44,410 nt of DNA, taken from a virus. The position numbers were made by a program, and so were the translations under genes. Where the stretch lies: positions 1 through 44,410 of the IMG/VR virus record IMGVR_UViG_3300042923_000660, one strand, 5' to 3'. Positions 30,453 to 41,200 of the stretch are shown one piece after another. How positions within the stretch are numbered: the first letter of the stretch is position 1; the number at the start of each line of letters is the position of its first letter. Below the pieces are notes generated by a model. The model was given only the letters and a program-made list of their open reading frames with translations. It was not told where the DNA came from and did not search any database.

Positions 30453-32729
30453 TTACATTGATGTACCCATTGCATCCTTCCATGTTGAACCGTTCCACCA
30501 AATTGGCTTGTCGAGAGTAGTATCGTAATAAGGATCTCCGTCAGCGTTGTTACTAGGTCTCTGCGATGTTGTTCCGATGCGATAACTTATTCTCCTAATA
30601 ATCGTAGATAACACGCCGAGATTCGTGAGAGTTAAAGTGTCAATAGAATTCCCGTAAGCCGTTACTAAACCCAATACTTCAATACGTACATACGCCGATG
30701 GTCTTCCCGTACCTAAATCTCCACCGCCTAGACGATCCTTGTAAAATGTATTTTCATTGATTTTAGCGACCGCATTGTCCCGTACCCTAACTATGGATTG
30801 AGCATTGTTATCGAATCCAATTCCGCTAAATGTATTGCCTTCAATTATTGCAGATGTGCTGTCTGCAACATTGATTCCTTCAATCGACATATCAATCACA
30901 AAGTTACCCTTTATTTCTGCGTAAGTTCCCGTTCCGGTTAAAGACATCAGGGATCTCGCTTGACCAAAGTGATTATTTTTTACAATGATATTCTTACCTA
31001 CACAGTTTGCAAAAACATTGTTTGTTGCCACTGCACTCTTCGACATAAATGTGCTGCTTTCAATCGTTATATTTTCGCAAACATCAGATGAAAAATTTTC
31101 GATTGTTATGAAAGAAGAAGGGTTTTTATCAACATAAACAACTGAATTCAACCCATACTTCACATCGGTGCAACCGAAGAACCCCGGCGTACAATCCCTA
31201 AATTCATTTACCGCAATATTTACATCTGTTACATTGGTGAATCTTGCCCCCCCACCGCCTAGAGGACTAAACAAATGGTTACTCGTAAATATTAGTCCAC
31301 TACAGTCCTTGGCAACGTATTGACCCTCGGCAGCTCCGTTGTTTTTGAATACGCACGTTTCTACTGTAATTCGTTTCGTTCTTTCTGTTAGAACTAGAAT
31401 ACCCGAAGCAGTGTTTTCTTCGAAGAAACAATCGCTTATTACGATATCTTCGCAGACTCTTCCAGTTTGAGGCTCGATGTCTATACCGCAACTAGGTACA
31501 GTTCCGTTTGTTAACGAGAAGTTGGATGATGTTACTTTACCGCCGATCAATGATTCAATTGAAAATCCTTGACGCCTATTATTTATGCATTTGACGTTGT
31601 CAACGGTTATATCCCTACATTGGCTTTCTTCAAAAGTTAATCCCGTAGTATCCAAAATCATATTCGTGTTAATTCCATCGCCCCAACAATCTTTAATTGT
31701 TACATTTTCAATCTTTATATTAGAGCTTGAGAATATACCTATTCCGTATCCCCATTCACCATCTACACCATTATGGTCGCTTCTGTCACCGATGATAGTT
31801 CCGCCGTAAATACTGGAATTTTCCGCTTGAACGAAATATATAATATTGTAACTTCCGTAAATAGTAGGTATCTGCTTGAGTACCGCCATTGTATCTAGAA
31901 CGAGTCGGATATTACTTAGAACTTTTATTCCTCCGCCTTGTCCTCTATATGTATCAGTTCCCGTTGCCCCTTGGATCATATAAGTTCCAGCGGGAAAGTA
32001 AACTGTTCCTATTCCGTTTGCATGAGCGTATACAATCGCGTTATTTATGGAAGTTGTATCATCCGTGATTCCATCGCCCTTGGCGTAATAGGGATACGAT
32101 CTAACATTTATTCCACGCTGCTCAACATCAGCCTTAAGCACATCGATATCTTCCCGAAGAGTGAGAGCGTCGCTTTCAGTTAAAACGCCTTGAAACCACT
32201 GAGCATAAACTTCAACATCCGCATCAACTCCACCCGGAATTGTGAATGATGTTGTACTGGTCTCAACAATGTTTCCGTTCTGAGGAACATTGCCAACGGT
32301 TATGCTTAGAAAGTTTTTGCCTACCTCATACGAACCAACATCGGATATACTAAACAGTGTTTGTCCCGATGTCGCGATAAATGATTTGTTTTTAATGGCA
32401 AAGGCTGTTCCTCCGGAACCATCTCCACCAACAATAGTAATCCATGTGGAACCATTCCACATTTTAATCATTAAGTTGACGGTATCAATCCAAATATCTC
32501 TAGTGTGTGGATTGGATGGAGGAGTAGAGTCAACGGTAATTCTGACTCCCTTAATCTTATCTACTCCAGAATTAATCAATTCGTCGATAAGACTATTTAA
32601 CTTTCCTCTCAACTCTTCGGCTTGGCTATCCACCGCTGCTTTAAATTGTGCAGCAGACATGATTGGACGGTCAGGTTGATTCTTATGTAAAAAGGAGAAT
32701 CCCGGTAATTTATTATCTTCTAAAGCCAA
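30453..32729 (-). CDS. Large tailspike with beta-helix domain
   Basis: The 758-residue protein starts at TTG 32729 after CAGGAGGTGACAAT (MALEDNKLPGFSFLH). The first 90 residues are a helical attachment region (MSAAQFKAAVDSQAEELRG), followed by a phage tail motif (TRDIWIDTVNLMIKMWNGST) and a beta-sandwich segment. From about residue 215, YAKGDGITDDTTSINNAI opens a long right-handed beta-helix with many Asn/Thr rungs. The end (TTSQRPSNNADGDPYYDTT, PIWWNGSTWKDA) resembles C-terminal caps of other spikes. It probably binds or depolymerises a host capsule or teichoic acid. Confidence 0.85.
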   Translation of the reverse strand: MALEDNKLPGFSFLHKNQPDRPIMSAAQFKAAVDSQAEELRGKLNSLIDELINSGVDKIKGVRITVDSTPPSNPHTRDIWIDTVNLMIKMWNGSTWITIVGGDGSGGTAFAIKNKSFIATSGQTLFSISDVGSYEVGKNFLSITVGNVPQNGNIVETSTTSFTIPGGVDADVEVYAQWFQGVLTESDALTLREDIDVLKADVEQRGINVRSYPYYAKGDGITDDTTSINNAIVYAHANGIGTVYFPAGTYMIQGATGTDTYRGQGGGIKVLSNIRLVLDTMAVLKQIPTIYGSYNIIYFVQAENSSIYGGTIIGDRSDHNGVDGEWGYGIGIFSSSNIKIENVTIKDCWGDGINTNMILDTTGLTFEESQCRDITVDNVKCINNRRQGFSIESLIGGKVTSSNFSLTNGTVPSCGIDIEPQTGRVCEDIVISDCFFEENTASGILVLTERTKRITVETCVFKNNGAAEGQYVAKDCSGLIFTSNHLFSPLGGGGARFTNVTDVNIAVNEFRDCTPGFFGCTDVKYGLNSVVYVDKNPSSFITIENFSSDVCENITIESSTFMSKSAVATNNVFANCVGKNIIVKNNHFGQARSLMSLTGTGTYAEIKGNFVIDMSIEGINVADSTSAIIEGNTFSGIGFDNNAQSIVRVRDNAVAKINENTFYKDRLGGGDLGTGRPSAYVRIEVLGLVTAYGNSIDTLTLTNLGVLSTIIRRISYRIGTTSQRPSNNADGDPYYDTTLDKPIWWNGSTWKDAMGTSM

Positions 32730-32751
32730 ATTGTCACCTCCTGAAGAAATC

Positions 32752-32783
32752 AAAAAAGAGAAGGTCAAATTGACCCTCTCTAC
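32752..32783 (-). terminator. Intrinsic terminator upstream of the large spike gene
   Basis: On the minus strand AGAGAGGGTC and GACCTTCTCT pair around AATT, followed by TTTTTTG. It ends transcription after the gene at 32791. Confidence 0.8.
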
Positions 32784-32790
32784 GAAACGA

Positions 32791-33006
32791 CTATTTCATT
32801 GTCTTTCCCTCGTCTGCTTCAATACTTTTGACACAGTGATTTTTGTCTATTAAATTCAATAAGCCACATATAAAATTACATAGAGCGCAGTCCCGTTTGA
32901 CGAGACGTTTCCCCATTCTGCTACTAATAGTTTCATCGGGAAAACCTCCGAGTACAGTATTGAACAACTGATCGATGGCGATTAGGATGTTATAGATGTA
33001 ACGCAT
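32791..33006 (-). CDS. Small tail-region protein, conserved in phages
   Basis: The 71-residue product begins MRYIYNILIAIDQLFNTVLG with GFPDETISSR. From memory this is a recurring small protein of tail and lysis regions in diverse phages, with no assigned function. It has four cysteines (CALCNFIC..CV) and one moderately hydrophobic stretch. Its ATG lies one base after the stop of the gene at 33008, so translation is probably coupled; no strong binding site is present. Confidence 0.7.
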   Translation of the reverse strand: MRYIYNILIAIDQLFNTVLGGFPDETISSRMGKRLVKRDCALCNFICGLLNLIDKNHCVKSIEADEGKTMK

Positions 33007-33007
33007 A

Positions 33008-33619
33008 TTAATCCCATGATATTAGTGCGACTTCTTCGTTTGAACCCGCTAAATCAACTTGATTCTTTAGTAGCCAATACTTTGAAATCATATTGTTCTT
33101 ATGCGCCAATCCGTGTAGGAACACGGTTTTAAACTGTGCGAATGAATGATTCTGTGGAACATTTGATGCTTTCCAAACTACAGGTTCTGGTACTAATTCG
33201 GCTGTAATCGCGTTGAGCATTCCGCCCAGGTTTATTTGACTGTCATAATCAAAACTATAATAACTATCCGTGCCTAGTGCGTTTGATGTGAATCCTGCTA
33301 GAATAGATTCGTTGCAACGTCGATTTAATTCAGCAATTTTTTGTTCTTTATATGGGGCAATTGGTGTTGTGAAGTTGAACTCTAACTTTCCAGTTGCAAC
33401 ATTAACTCGATAATCCACACATTGTGCAAAATCTTGTGCACGTTCTCCGAATTCTAGTTGAAGCATACCGACTGTTAACGGATTACGATTTGTTAGAGCA
33501 GTATAGAATTCGAAATCTTGAGCTGTTGTTGTCGACACTACCGAACCAGAACGTTCACCAGTATCTGCAATTATATTACCTGTCAATAACTCATAATAAA
33601 TCCTTCTTCCAATTTGCAT
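33008..33619 (-). CDS. Tail protein with DUF4376-like C-terminal part
   Basis: The 203-residue protein starts at ATG 33619. The N-terminal half is beta-rich (MQIGRRIYYELLTGNIIADT). The C-terminal half (IAELNRRCNESILAGFTSNA, SYYSFDYDSQINLGGML) resembles the DUF4376/tail-fibre assembly segment found next to fibre genes in many phages. It sits between the fibre gene and the small conserved gene, a normal tail-tip accessory position. Confidence 0.72.
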   Translation of the reverse strand: MQIGRRIYYELLTGNIIADTGERSGSVVSTTTAQDFEFYTALTNRNPLTVGMLQLEFGERAQDFAQCVDYRVNVATGKLEFNFTTPIAPYKEQKIAELNRRCNESILAGFTSNALGTDSYYSFDYDSQINLGGMLNAITAELVPEPVVWKASNVPQNHSFAQFKTVFLHGLAHKNNMISKYWLLKNQVDLAGSNEEVALISWD

Positions 33620-33639
33620 AAGAAGATATTCCCCCTCAA

Positions 33640-34830
33640 TTATTCAACAGCTACCCAATCGTATATATACCCCGGAGCGCCGTAAGCAGTATAAAGAGCA
33701 AAGCCAGATGCATTAACGTAATATCCACTACCGCCGTTTGAATAATAATACATAGTGCTGCCGCCATCGAACGACCTTATAGGAGTTCCGTTATTTGTGA
33801 AAAATGAACTGTAGATACTGAAAGCACTTGGATTTTGTCGTGCTACTCCAACAATAAGTGAAGGTGTAAAACCTATTCCGCTTACTGCGAAGTAATTTCC
33901 GTTAGGTAATGTAGCTGATCCAGAAGCAACCTTCTTGCCAACAAAAGCAGTTCCTAGCAATCCGAATAGATTAATTCCACTTCTAATATTTTCAGCTATA
34001 AAATCAGGATCGTCGGCATACACACCCATTTGTCCCTGTTGCTCAGATGTGCCGGTCAAATAAGCGCCTAACGGTATTCTTAAATGAATCCTTCCCGGCA
34101 CAGTAGGAGGCATAAATACATCCGCTTGTCTCCAACCCGGATATACTTCACTGCCAAGGACAGGCATAGTACCTTGTAAACCGAATATGTTTTTATTACT
34201 AGGAATGTTAGCGGGGATAAAGTCGGGGTCATTTAACTTGACCTCGGGATAACCAACGCCTCCAACTGCATTAGTGACATAGGCTCCACTAGGAATCCTT
34301 GCCCATATATTTCCTGCGCCAGCAGTAGTATTTACAACATCTGTAACGCCATCTCGACTAGGCATTATTCCTGTGCGTTTCGTTTTTGCATCTGTGTCAT
34401 AATATGTTCTACCAGATAAAACTTGAGCGCTTGTGGCATTGCCTGTCAGTGCTAAGGTTCCTGTGATTTTACCTCCTGCATATGCTGTTTTTGAAGCAAG
34501 AATATCTCCAGCAACGGCAGTTGCATCACTCGTATCTGTTCCTGTATTTATACTTCCAACCTTACTAGCCAATTGTGTAAATGTATCGCTACCTGATGCT
34601 GGAACCCCTTTGCCAGTAATAGCGGTAGCGACCGCATTCTTCCCATCACTGACAGAGGTAAAAAGTTCATTCCAATCCGCTGCTCTGATATGATATGGCT
34701 CTAATTCTATTTGTAAACTCGCCAATTCTGTATTTTCTGCTGTTGTCTTATTTTCCTTTGTGTACAAAAATGTGTACCTATTGCTTTTTGCTGTTAAGGT
34801 TGGATCATTTGCTGGCAGGTCGAATTTCAC
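33640..34830 (-). CDS. Tail fibre protein
   Basis: The 396-residue protein starts at GTG 34830, nine bases after AGGAG; a TTG at 34839 abuts the site. Features are an N-terminal helical part (YTFLYTKENKTTAENTELAS), Gly/Thr-rich repeats (ITGKGVPASGSDTFTQLASK, ILASKTAYAGGKITGTL), two units containing DPDFI..NI.....FGL.GT, and a Tyr/Gly-rich end (MYYYSNGGSGYYVNASG). Such repeats are typical of fibre or receptor-binding proteins. An intrinsic terminator lies just upstream. Confidence 0.78.
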   Translation of the reverse strand: MKFDLPANDPTLTAKSNRYTFLYTKENKTTAENTELASLQIELEPYHIRAADWNELFTSVSDGKNAVATAITGKGVPASGSDTFTQLASKVGSINTGTDTSDATAVAGDILASKTAYAGGKITGTLALTGNATSAQVLSGRTYYDTDAKTKRTGIMPSRDGVTDVVNTTAGAGNIWARIPSGAYVTNAVGGVGYPEVKLNDPDFIPANIPSNKNIFGLQGTMPVLGSEVYPGWRQADVFMPPTVPGRIHLRIPLGAYLTGTSEQQGQMGVYADDPDFIAENIRSGINLFGLLGTAFVGKKVASGSATLPNGNYFAVSGIGFTPSLIVGVARQNPSAFSIYSSFFTNNGTPIRSFDGGSTMYYYSNGGSGYYVNASGFALYTAYGAPGYIYDWVAVE

Positions 34831-34844
34831 TTTTTTCAACTCCT

Positions 34845-34875
34845 CTAAAATAAAAAATCACCCGACATTGGGTGA
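34845..34875 (-). terminator. Intrinsic terminator between tail genes
   Basis: On the minus strand TCACCC and GGGTGA pair around AATGTC, followed by TTTTTTATTTT. It lies after the small tail gene at 34878 and before the fibre gene. Confidence 0.85.
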
Positions 34876-34877
34876 CA

Positions 34878-35141
34878 TCATTTCTTATATTTGATTACTA
34901 GATTGAACATTGAATTATTGATAGCCTCAAGGACAATCTCATCGCCAACCTGTAGAGTGTCGCCAGTCTTATTGGGAACGTTGGTTATCGTATTCGCTCC
35001 ACCCTGCAACCGTATATCTGCCTTTCCGGTTCCCACGGCAACAACTACGGCAGAATAGGATTTATCGTACGGAAGTTTTTCTAACTGTGCTTTAATACGA
35101 TCATCGATCAATTTTAAATATTTATCAAAGTCTGTTTCCAT
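34878..35141 (-). CDS. Small baseplate or tail-tip protein
   Basis: The 87-residue protein starts at ATG after AGGAGTAGAAAAT. A helical start (FDKYLKLIDDRIKAQLEKLP) precedes an OB-like beta domain (YSAVVVAVGTGKADIRLQGG, NKTGDTLQVGDEIVLEAI). Similar small proteins follow the tail hub gene in several Gram-positive phages. The role is inferred from position. Confidence 0.65.
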   Translation of the reverse strand: METDFDKYLKLIDDRIKAQLEKLPYDKSYSAVVVAVGTGKADIRLQGGANTITNVPNKTGDTLQVGDEIVLEAINNSMFNLVIKYKK

Positions 35142-35152
35142 ATTTTCTACTC

Positions 35153-36256
35153 CTATTCGAGAGGCCTACTCTTCCAAACATCTACCTTCATAGTCGAGCC
35201 AATATTCAGCGGAATATCTATCCCACTGATAATGTATCTATCTCTTTTAAGATCATTTCCACTGTCTTCAATAGTAATTATTTCCCCGACATCTAAATGG
35301 AACATTGGGACACTCGTCAAACTGGTTGATTCTTGAACGATAATCGCCTTCCTCAACTCATAAGCAGCTCGTTGAGTGGCAAGTGAAATGTTAAAAATAA
35401 TATCATCATTAATCAATTTAACTCGCTCACCGATAAGTCCAACGCTAGTAGGCGAAAACAAATATGTATCTTGTGCCGAACCTTGTATCTGAGAGCCGTT
35501 TATGTTGTCGCCATAAACGTATACACTATTTTTCAATTGTGCGAAATCAAATCTGCGACTAGAACCTAAGTACGTAACTTCATTAGTGGAGTAGTCATGA
35601 ACAGAAGGGTTAGCATCGTCATTTTCAACAGGTTGGAAGCGGAAGTGTCCATTCTTATCGTAGAAGCACTCGTAACTTATCATTTCAGCAAGTTTAATTA
35701 ACATATCTCCAAAATTATCTCCACGGTCAAGTACCAGAGTATATGGCGTGGTAACAGTTGTAGGAGTAATAATTGGAGGCTTTACATCACCTATTTCAAT
35801 TACTATAATCGTCCGAACTGCGGCTCCAATGTTCGTGCCAATAGGTATGATATAGTCTGTTTTTAAAGTTCCACTCAATGTCCCATCTAAAAGACTCCAT
35901 TTATCATTGAGACTAAGGGAGGATACTGTCTCTGAAAAATTACTTGTTGTTTCAGGTTCAACCAAGCAAAAAATGCCGTTCGATAGAACGACATCATTTA
36001 ATCCGCACGATATTTTAATTTTCGTATTTGCCCATATTCGACCTTTGTGATTGGGAGTGTATTTATTATCAATGTTTATCAAACTTAAATTCGCGCTTCT
36101 ACGACTCCCATTCTGATAATGGATATTGATAGACCCATCCAAGAAATCCTCTGTGATATCCTCTGACACGTCCTCAAACTTATCAAGGAGTTCAATTTTA
36201 TATTCAACATTTGCATTATTCCTAATGGCAACAAGATAATCATATTGGGCAGACAT
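35153..36256 (-). CDS. Tail hub protein (Tal-like)
   Basis: The 367-residue protein starts at ATG 36256, overlapping the previous stop as TAATG. It has the pattern of hub or tail-associated proteins: DFLDGSINIHYQNGSRRSAN, NTKIKISCGLNDVVLSNGIF, LDRGDNFGDMLIKLAEMISY, then LDVGEIITIEDSG and DRYIISGIDIPLNIGSTM near the end. These are typical of the gp27/gp44-like platform. Position after the tape measure and distal tail gene agrees. No lytic domain is visible. Confidence 0.78.
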   Translation of the reverse strand: MSAQYDYLVAIRNNANVEYKIELLDKFEDVSEDITEDFLDGSINIHYQNGSRRSANLSLINIDNKYTPNHKGRIWANTKIKISCGLNDVVLSNGIFCLVEPETTSNFSETVSSLSLNDKWSLLDGTLSGTLKTDYIIPIGTNIGAAVRTIIVIEIGDVKPPIITPTTVTTPYTLVLDRGDNFGDMLIKLAEMISYECFYDKNGHFRFQPVENDDANPSVHDYSTNEVTYLGSSRRFDFAQLKNSVYVYGDNINGSQIQGSAQDTYLFSPTSVGLIGERVKLINDDIIFNISLATQRAAYELRKAIIVQESTSLTSVPMFHLDVGEIITIEDSGNDLKRDRYIISGIDIPLNIGSTMKVDVWKSRPLE

Positions 36257-37188
36257 TACTCATCATCACCTACTTGAGTCCATCGGAAATTAATTGTGTA
36301 CGGTTGTTCTGAGATGGTGTCCATATACTGATATGTGAAATCACTCGTTTGGACTTTGAAGATATCTCCGCTTGTGTTTTTCAGCAATTTGGTTTCACCA
36401 TTAGAAATAAATTCTTCAACTAGGCGAAGAAGTTCATTATTGATTTCCATTTCACCAGACGATCCATAAGGCATCTCATACCATCCAGATAGTCCACCAA
36501 CAGATATTCGATAAGGCATAGTCCGCAATCCACCACTATGAAACTTTCGTTTGCCTTGTCTCATAATAGGATATTTAGTGAAACCTTCGAACAACTTTGT
36601 ATCCATGTTCAATACAATACTGTCACTTTCGATATTCAAATCAAATTTGTAAATGGTTTCGTTGTCCAAACTGCATAAGTACCATCCGAAGAAATCCGAC
36701 TGATTAATGGTAATGATAGGAGCACCCTCAGTGCCATCATCAGAAACGGGGGAGACTTGATACTCATAGTTTGTTCTATTGGCTTGAAGGTAGTCTATAT
36801 ATTCTGTGGAGGATACTGCAAACTCACTAAGTAGAACAGGCGTGAATCTACCAAATTTCCTTCTGCGTATACGCCATTTGGTTATAGGTTTTGAAAATGA
36901 CGAATAGTTACCGGCCTCAAAGTTTCCTTCAAAATTAGCAAGAAACACAGAGTCGGTTCCGAAATATTCGACCGTATCCAAATCTAAAATATCGTCATCT
37001 GATAGCAATTTATTTTTAACGTGGACTGCATCAAAAACACCACTACCAATCAAACTCACTTTATCGTAATTTCTATTTGCAATCACAACCTTATTACTAA
37101 CATAAGATGAGTGGAAAGCGTTCAATCCAAAAAACAATATATTCACCAACTTCCATTTAGAGATATATCGTGTAAGTTGAAGTCTCAA
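36256..37188 (-). pseudogene. Tail protein with LamG domain, downstream part of a frameshifted gene
   Basis: This 310-codon frame continues the gene at 37157-38161 in the +1 frame. Its first residues complete the LamG fold begun there (SKWKLVNILFFGLNAFHSS, ending in VFDAVHVKNKLLSDDDIL). The rest is a distal-tail-like domain (KWRIRRRKFGRFTPVLLSEF, SGEMEINNELLRLVEEFI, INFRWTQVGDDE). There is no ribosome binding site or sensible start of its own. The shift must lie in 37157-37188. Either a one-base change broke the gene, or the ribosome shifts +1 at CTC-TAA-A to read on into KWKLVN. Confidence 0.65.
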
Positions 37189-38161
37189 CGATTACCTTCT
37201 CTGGTTTGAGAGCAATTTTGATAAATTCATTAGGAATAGTTACAAGGTTGCTTAGGGCTGTTTTCCCATCGGCTACGAGATAAAATTGAGTCCCATTATA
37301 TCCAACCCTTACTTCATCGCTTCCAAGAGTAATAATATCGCCAGAGAAACCGATAGGGAGTTTAACCCATAGGTGAATAGTGAAGTCGGTTGGAACAGTT
37401 TTATAGAATACAACTTTACTTGAGGGATCGACCTGAATTCCCTGACCAAATTTTCCTGCTGTAAAATAATATGTTCCAGTAGGGACTCCAGTTACTTGAA
37501 CAACAGGAGACCATTCCAATCTCATACCGCCTGTATCATCTTCAGGAATGGAGACTAAATAACTTGCTGCGTCAGGTTGAGTGTAGGAGACATTAAAAGT
37601 GCGCTTACCGGTTGATGCTGTCATTTGATATTGTGATTCAGTTATAAGTTCAATTTTATAAGTTTGATCAGAAAGGAATCCATCTTGTTCAAATGCAATC
37701 GTATAGTCGTATTTCCAACCCGAATCAACCAATATGATGTCGTTATTGTCATAGAGAATAAACTTGTAACGACTATAAGGTATATTTTGAGCTTGGGTAT
37801 AGTCGCCTGTAAATTTATATGCACGATTTGATAAGGTGACTGGAACGGTAATATTGAGAATGGGTGTGGCGTATGTCTTCAGGAATACAAAGTCCGACAG
37901 GACAGATGTGGAGCCTGAAAATACTTCTAACTGGTATTTGTAGTCGTTGTTGTTGACAAGACTATTCGCAGGTAAAGTAAATTGAGAGATAGATGAAGTT
38001 TTTTTAGTTGAATTGTAAATTAAACTTGAATCAACATTTTTATAGATGCGCAATATAAAATCCGTTTGCGCTGAACCATTATTAGTCCATGTGAATAGTT
38101 GTGGTAGAGTTGCATCAACTGCGATGCTATCAGGTGTCATGGAACTAGGCTTAAAGAGCAA
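37157..38161 (-). CDS. Tail protein with LamG domain, upstream part of a frameshifted gene
   Basis: The 334-residue frame starts at TTG 38161 after AAAGGAGTGAATATTA. It has beta-sandwich repeats resembling fibronectin type III (QLFTWTNNGSAQTDFILRIY, PILNITVPVTLSNRAYKFTG) and then the first half of a concanavalin-like LamG domain (YYFTAGKFGQGIQVDPSS, FTIHLWVKLPIGF). It ends abruptly at VIVETSTYTIYL, in mid-fold. It lies where a distal tail protein is expected, between tape measure and hub. Carbohydrate binding by the LamG domain is plausible. Confidence 0.75.
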   Translation of the reverse strand: MLFKPSSMTPDSIAVDATLPQLFTWTNNGSAQTDFILRIYKNVDSSLIYNSTKKTSSISQFTLPANSLVNNNDYKYQLEVFSGSTSVLSDFVFLKTYATPILNITVPVTLSNRAYKFTGDYTQAQNIPYSRYKFILYDNNDIILVDSGWKYDYTIAFEQDGFLSDQTYKIELITESQYQMTASTGKRTFNVSYTQPDAASYLVSIPEDDTGGMRLEWSPVVQVTGVPTGTYYFTAGKFGQGIQVDPSSKVVFYKTVPTDFTIHLWVKLPIGFSGDIITLGSDEVRVGYNGTQFYLVADGKTALSNLVTIPNEFIKIALKPEKVIVETSTYTIYL

Positions 38162-38214
38162 TAATATTCACTCCTTTCACGAAAAATAGGGGAGAGGCGA
38201 TCTCCCCAACGTTA

Positions 38215-41200
38215 TTAATATTTAAACTTGGAGCGAAGTCTCATTTCTTTGACAAAATCATCGGGATTGTTGGCAACCACTTTATCGATATTGTAATGAT
38301 TGTGAACAACATTTCCGCCAGAAGAAGCGGTTGCTGTTTTGGGAGTAAGACCAGTGAGCATGTTAGCCATACCTTTGAATCCACCGATAATATTTTCAAT
38401 CATATTGATTGGATTCTTTATTACGGCCTCACCGTTAAGTAACTTGAAAAATCCTTCGTTATTCTTAATCCCAAATTTACTGGACAATATTGAGGATATC
38501 GATGTATCGTCTCCGACAATGCCTGATCGTAGACCATCGTGGTATTTGAGCAAATCCCATTTGCCGGTGGCGGGATTAAACTTTCCTCCGAGATCCTTGG
38601 CAATCTGCTGGTTATCGGCTTCTAACTTCTTCCTCTCATCGGGAGTGGCTGTCTTCCAAGCTTCAGAATTATTAGCCATCTCTTGAAGTTTGGAATCGCG
38701 ATCAGAATCTCCAGTTGGATTATAAGTCGCACCATTCACTGCTGACGAAGACATACTGATCATTTCGGCATACATTTGTTTTGCAGCGTTTAGTTTAGTG
38801 CTAAGAACGCCAAGTATTTCATCCCACTTTGTTCCGTAGATTCCTTTTACAGCTTCCAATGATGTTGTAGTGATGGATGAAATTTCAGTCCCATGCAACA
38901 TGAACGCTGTTTTTTCTTCTTCAAACTTTTCATTTCGAAGATTTATTTCATCTTGTTTTGCTTTAATCTTCGCTTGTAGTAAGTCAATAGCCTGTTTTTT
39001 TGCCTGTTCAATTTCCCACTTACCATAATCATCATTCTTATCTTTTAATTCATCAAGAAGATCGTCCAACGTATCTTTTCTAGATGAGGCAAAATCTTCT
39101 TGCATTTGATTAAGTTTATCCGTTTCCTCTTTAACCTTACGAGGATCAGCAACCCATTCAAATTGACCATTTTGGAATAGTCTTACATTCTTCTCGTTTT
39201 GAACATTTTGAAGGACTTGTTGTTGTTTAATAATCTCATTTTGTTTCTCTAGCGCATCGGCTTTTTCCTGTTCTAAGCCAAGTTGTTTGGCGAGTTCATC
39301 CGAGATAGAAGTAAGAGTACCGGAACGATATATTTCAGCCTTTTTCTGTAAGTCAGCAATTTCAAGTTGTCTCTTCGAACGCTCTTCTGATATTTCTTCG
39401 GCATCCCATTTTGCTTGTAATGCATCAATTTGGGATTGATAAGAATCGACTATTGCTTGATCAATTTTATTCTGAACATCGATAATATCCTGTGCAGCGC
39501 TCACTATCGAGTTCTTTAATTCTTCTTTGACCAATTCGATATCGTCGGTAATTTTTAATATCTCGTCCGAATTTTCTCTCCATCCTTGTTTTAGGAGCTG
39601 GAGGGTGCTAAACAGTTCTTCAACTTTTTCCTTTTGTTTCTCAAGTTTTTCTAACTCTGCGTTTCTTTCCTTGACGGATAACTTCGTGTTAGACGCTATT
39701 TTTTGTGATTTATCCGCGATTGAGTTTAATAATTGTTCGTATTTGAGAGAGCCATTGCCATCTGCATCAAACCAAGATTCGGTGTTTAGCGACATTCCGA
39801 TCTCTTTGCCAAGGGTAGCCGCTTTTTTCCTAGCTTCGTCCGCTTCTTTACTCATGTTAGTTTGAGCGACTTTTAGAGCGATGATTGCCTTTTCTTGTTC
39901 TTTAATTTTCTTAGTTGTTAATTCGACAACCGTTATTTCATCTTTGGCCTTTTCTGCAGCTTTTATTTTCCGCTCAAGCGACTCGATATTTCTCTCACGG
40001 ACTTCATACTCGGCATTCATCGAGTTAATTAGTTCTTCCGTTAAGTCAATTTGCTCCATTGCTTCTTTAAGTTGAGGGGAGGCAGGAGCTGTTTTAGCCT
40101 TTTTATCGGTAACATCTTTTGGAGCCTGTTTAAAGTCGATTCCTTTTAAGCTTTGAATGCCATTAATTTGATCGATTAGCGCTTTATATTCATTGAACTT
40201 ACTCTCAAGAAAGGATGCTTCAGGAATAGAAGTTGAGTTAGCAAGGAATCTCGCCTTATCTAATTTCTCAAGTGCTTCAATTTCCCCGGAATAGATACTA
40301 AGTTTAACTACTAATGCTTGGCTTGCGGTCTCTAATTCTATTCTCTTTTGTTCTAATCCATTTTTGAACTCAGTTTCCTTGGCTACCATCAAAGCAAATA
40401 CGGCATCTTTATTGAGAGTTAATTGACCATTCTCGTTTTGTAATGCTGTCAGTAGGGCAGGATATTCCTTGAGTGTGGAAATCAGAGTTTCTTGGCTTAG
40501 AGTTTGATTAGAGTTTAAAGTTTCGTAAACGTTAGCGAGAGAAGTGATACTGTCGATAGCAGACTCGGAGACACCGGTTAGTGCTTCGAAGGCTGTTTTT
40601 GCCTTATCGGTACTATCTACGACTTGTACTGTTTCTTCTTTAAGTGAAGTCAGTTTCTCTACCAAGTCACCATTAATCTTGATATTTGGTAGCTGAGAAA
40701 TTTGATCAATTAGACTGTTCTTATCACTATTTGGAGAAGAATTTACCGCTTCACTAATTGCTACAATATTTTTCTCGTATTCAGCCAAAGTGGAATTACT
40801 TAGAAGACCACTCACATCATTAATAAGGGCGCGTTGAGTATCATTAAACTCTTTCTGTGAAAGGATATTCTGCCTTATTAAGTCTTTCTTATCCTTTTCA
40901 TGAGCGTTAATACGGTCATAAATTGGTTGCAGTTCAGTTAATCTATCTTTTACTTTGAGTAATGCACGTTCCCATTCTTGAGTTGTTTCAGGGGAGCCGC
41001 CTTGGGTTTTAACGATATTGTTGTTATGATCAAGTATTTCGGAGTAAATCTTTTCAAGTTCTTTGTAATATTCAACTTCACCAAGAACTTTTTCTCCTGC
41101 ATTCTCAATTTTGAAATCGCCAAACTCTGGTGAGTAATCAGCCCCTCCATCTGAATTACTCTTGTAGTCAATAACTTCTCGGACTAATTCTGGTCTTCCA

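Noticed and set aside
36256-37188. Separate tail gene starting at TTG 37188
   Set aside because: No binding site precedes it, its first residues finish a LamG domain begun in the other frame, and no start occurs nearby.
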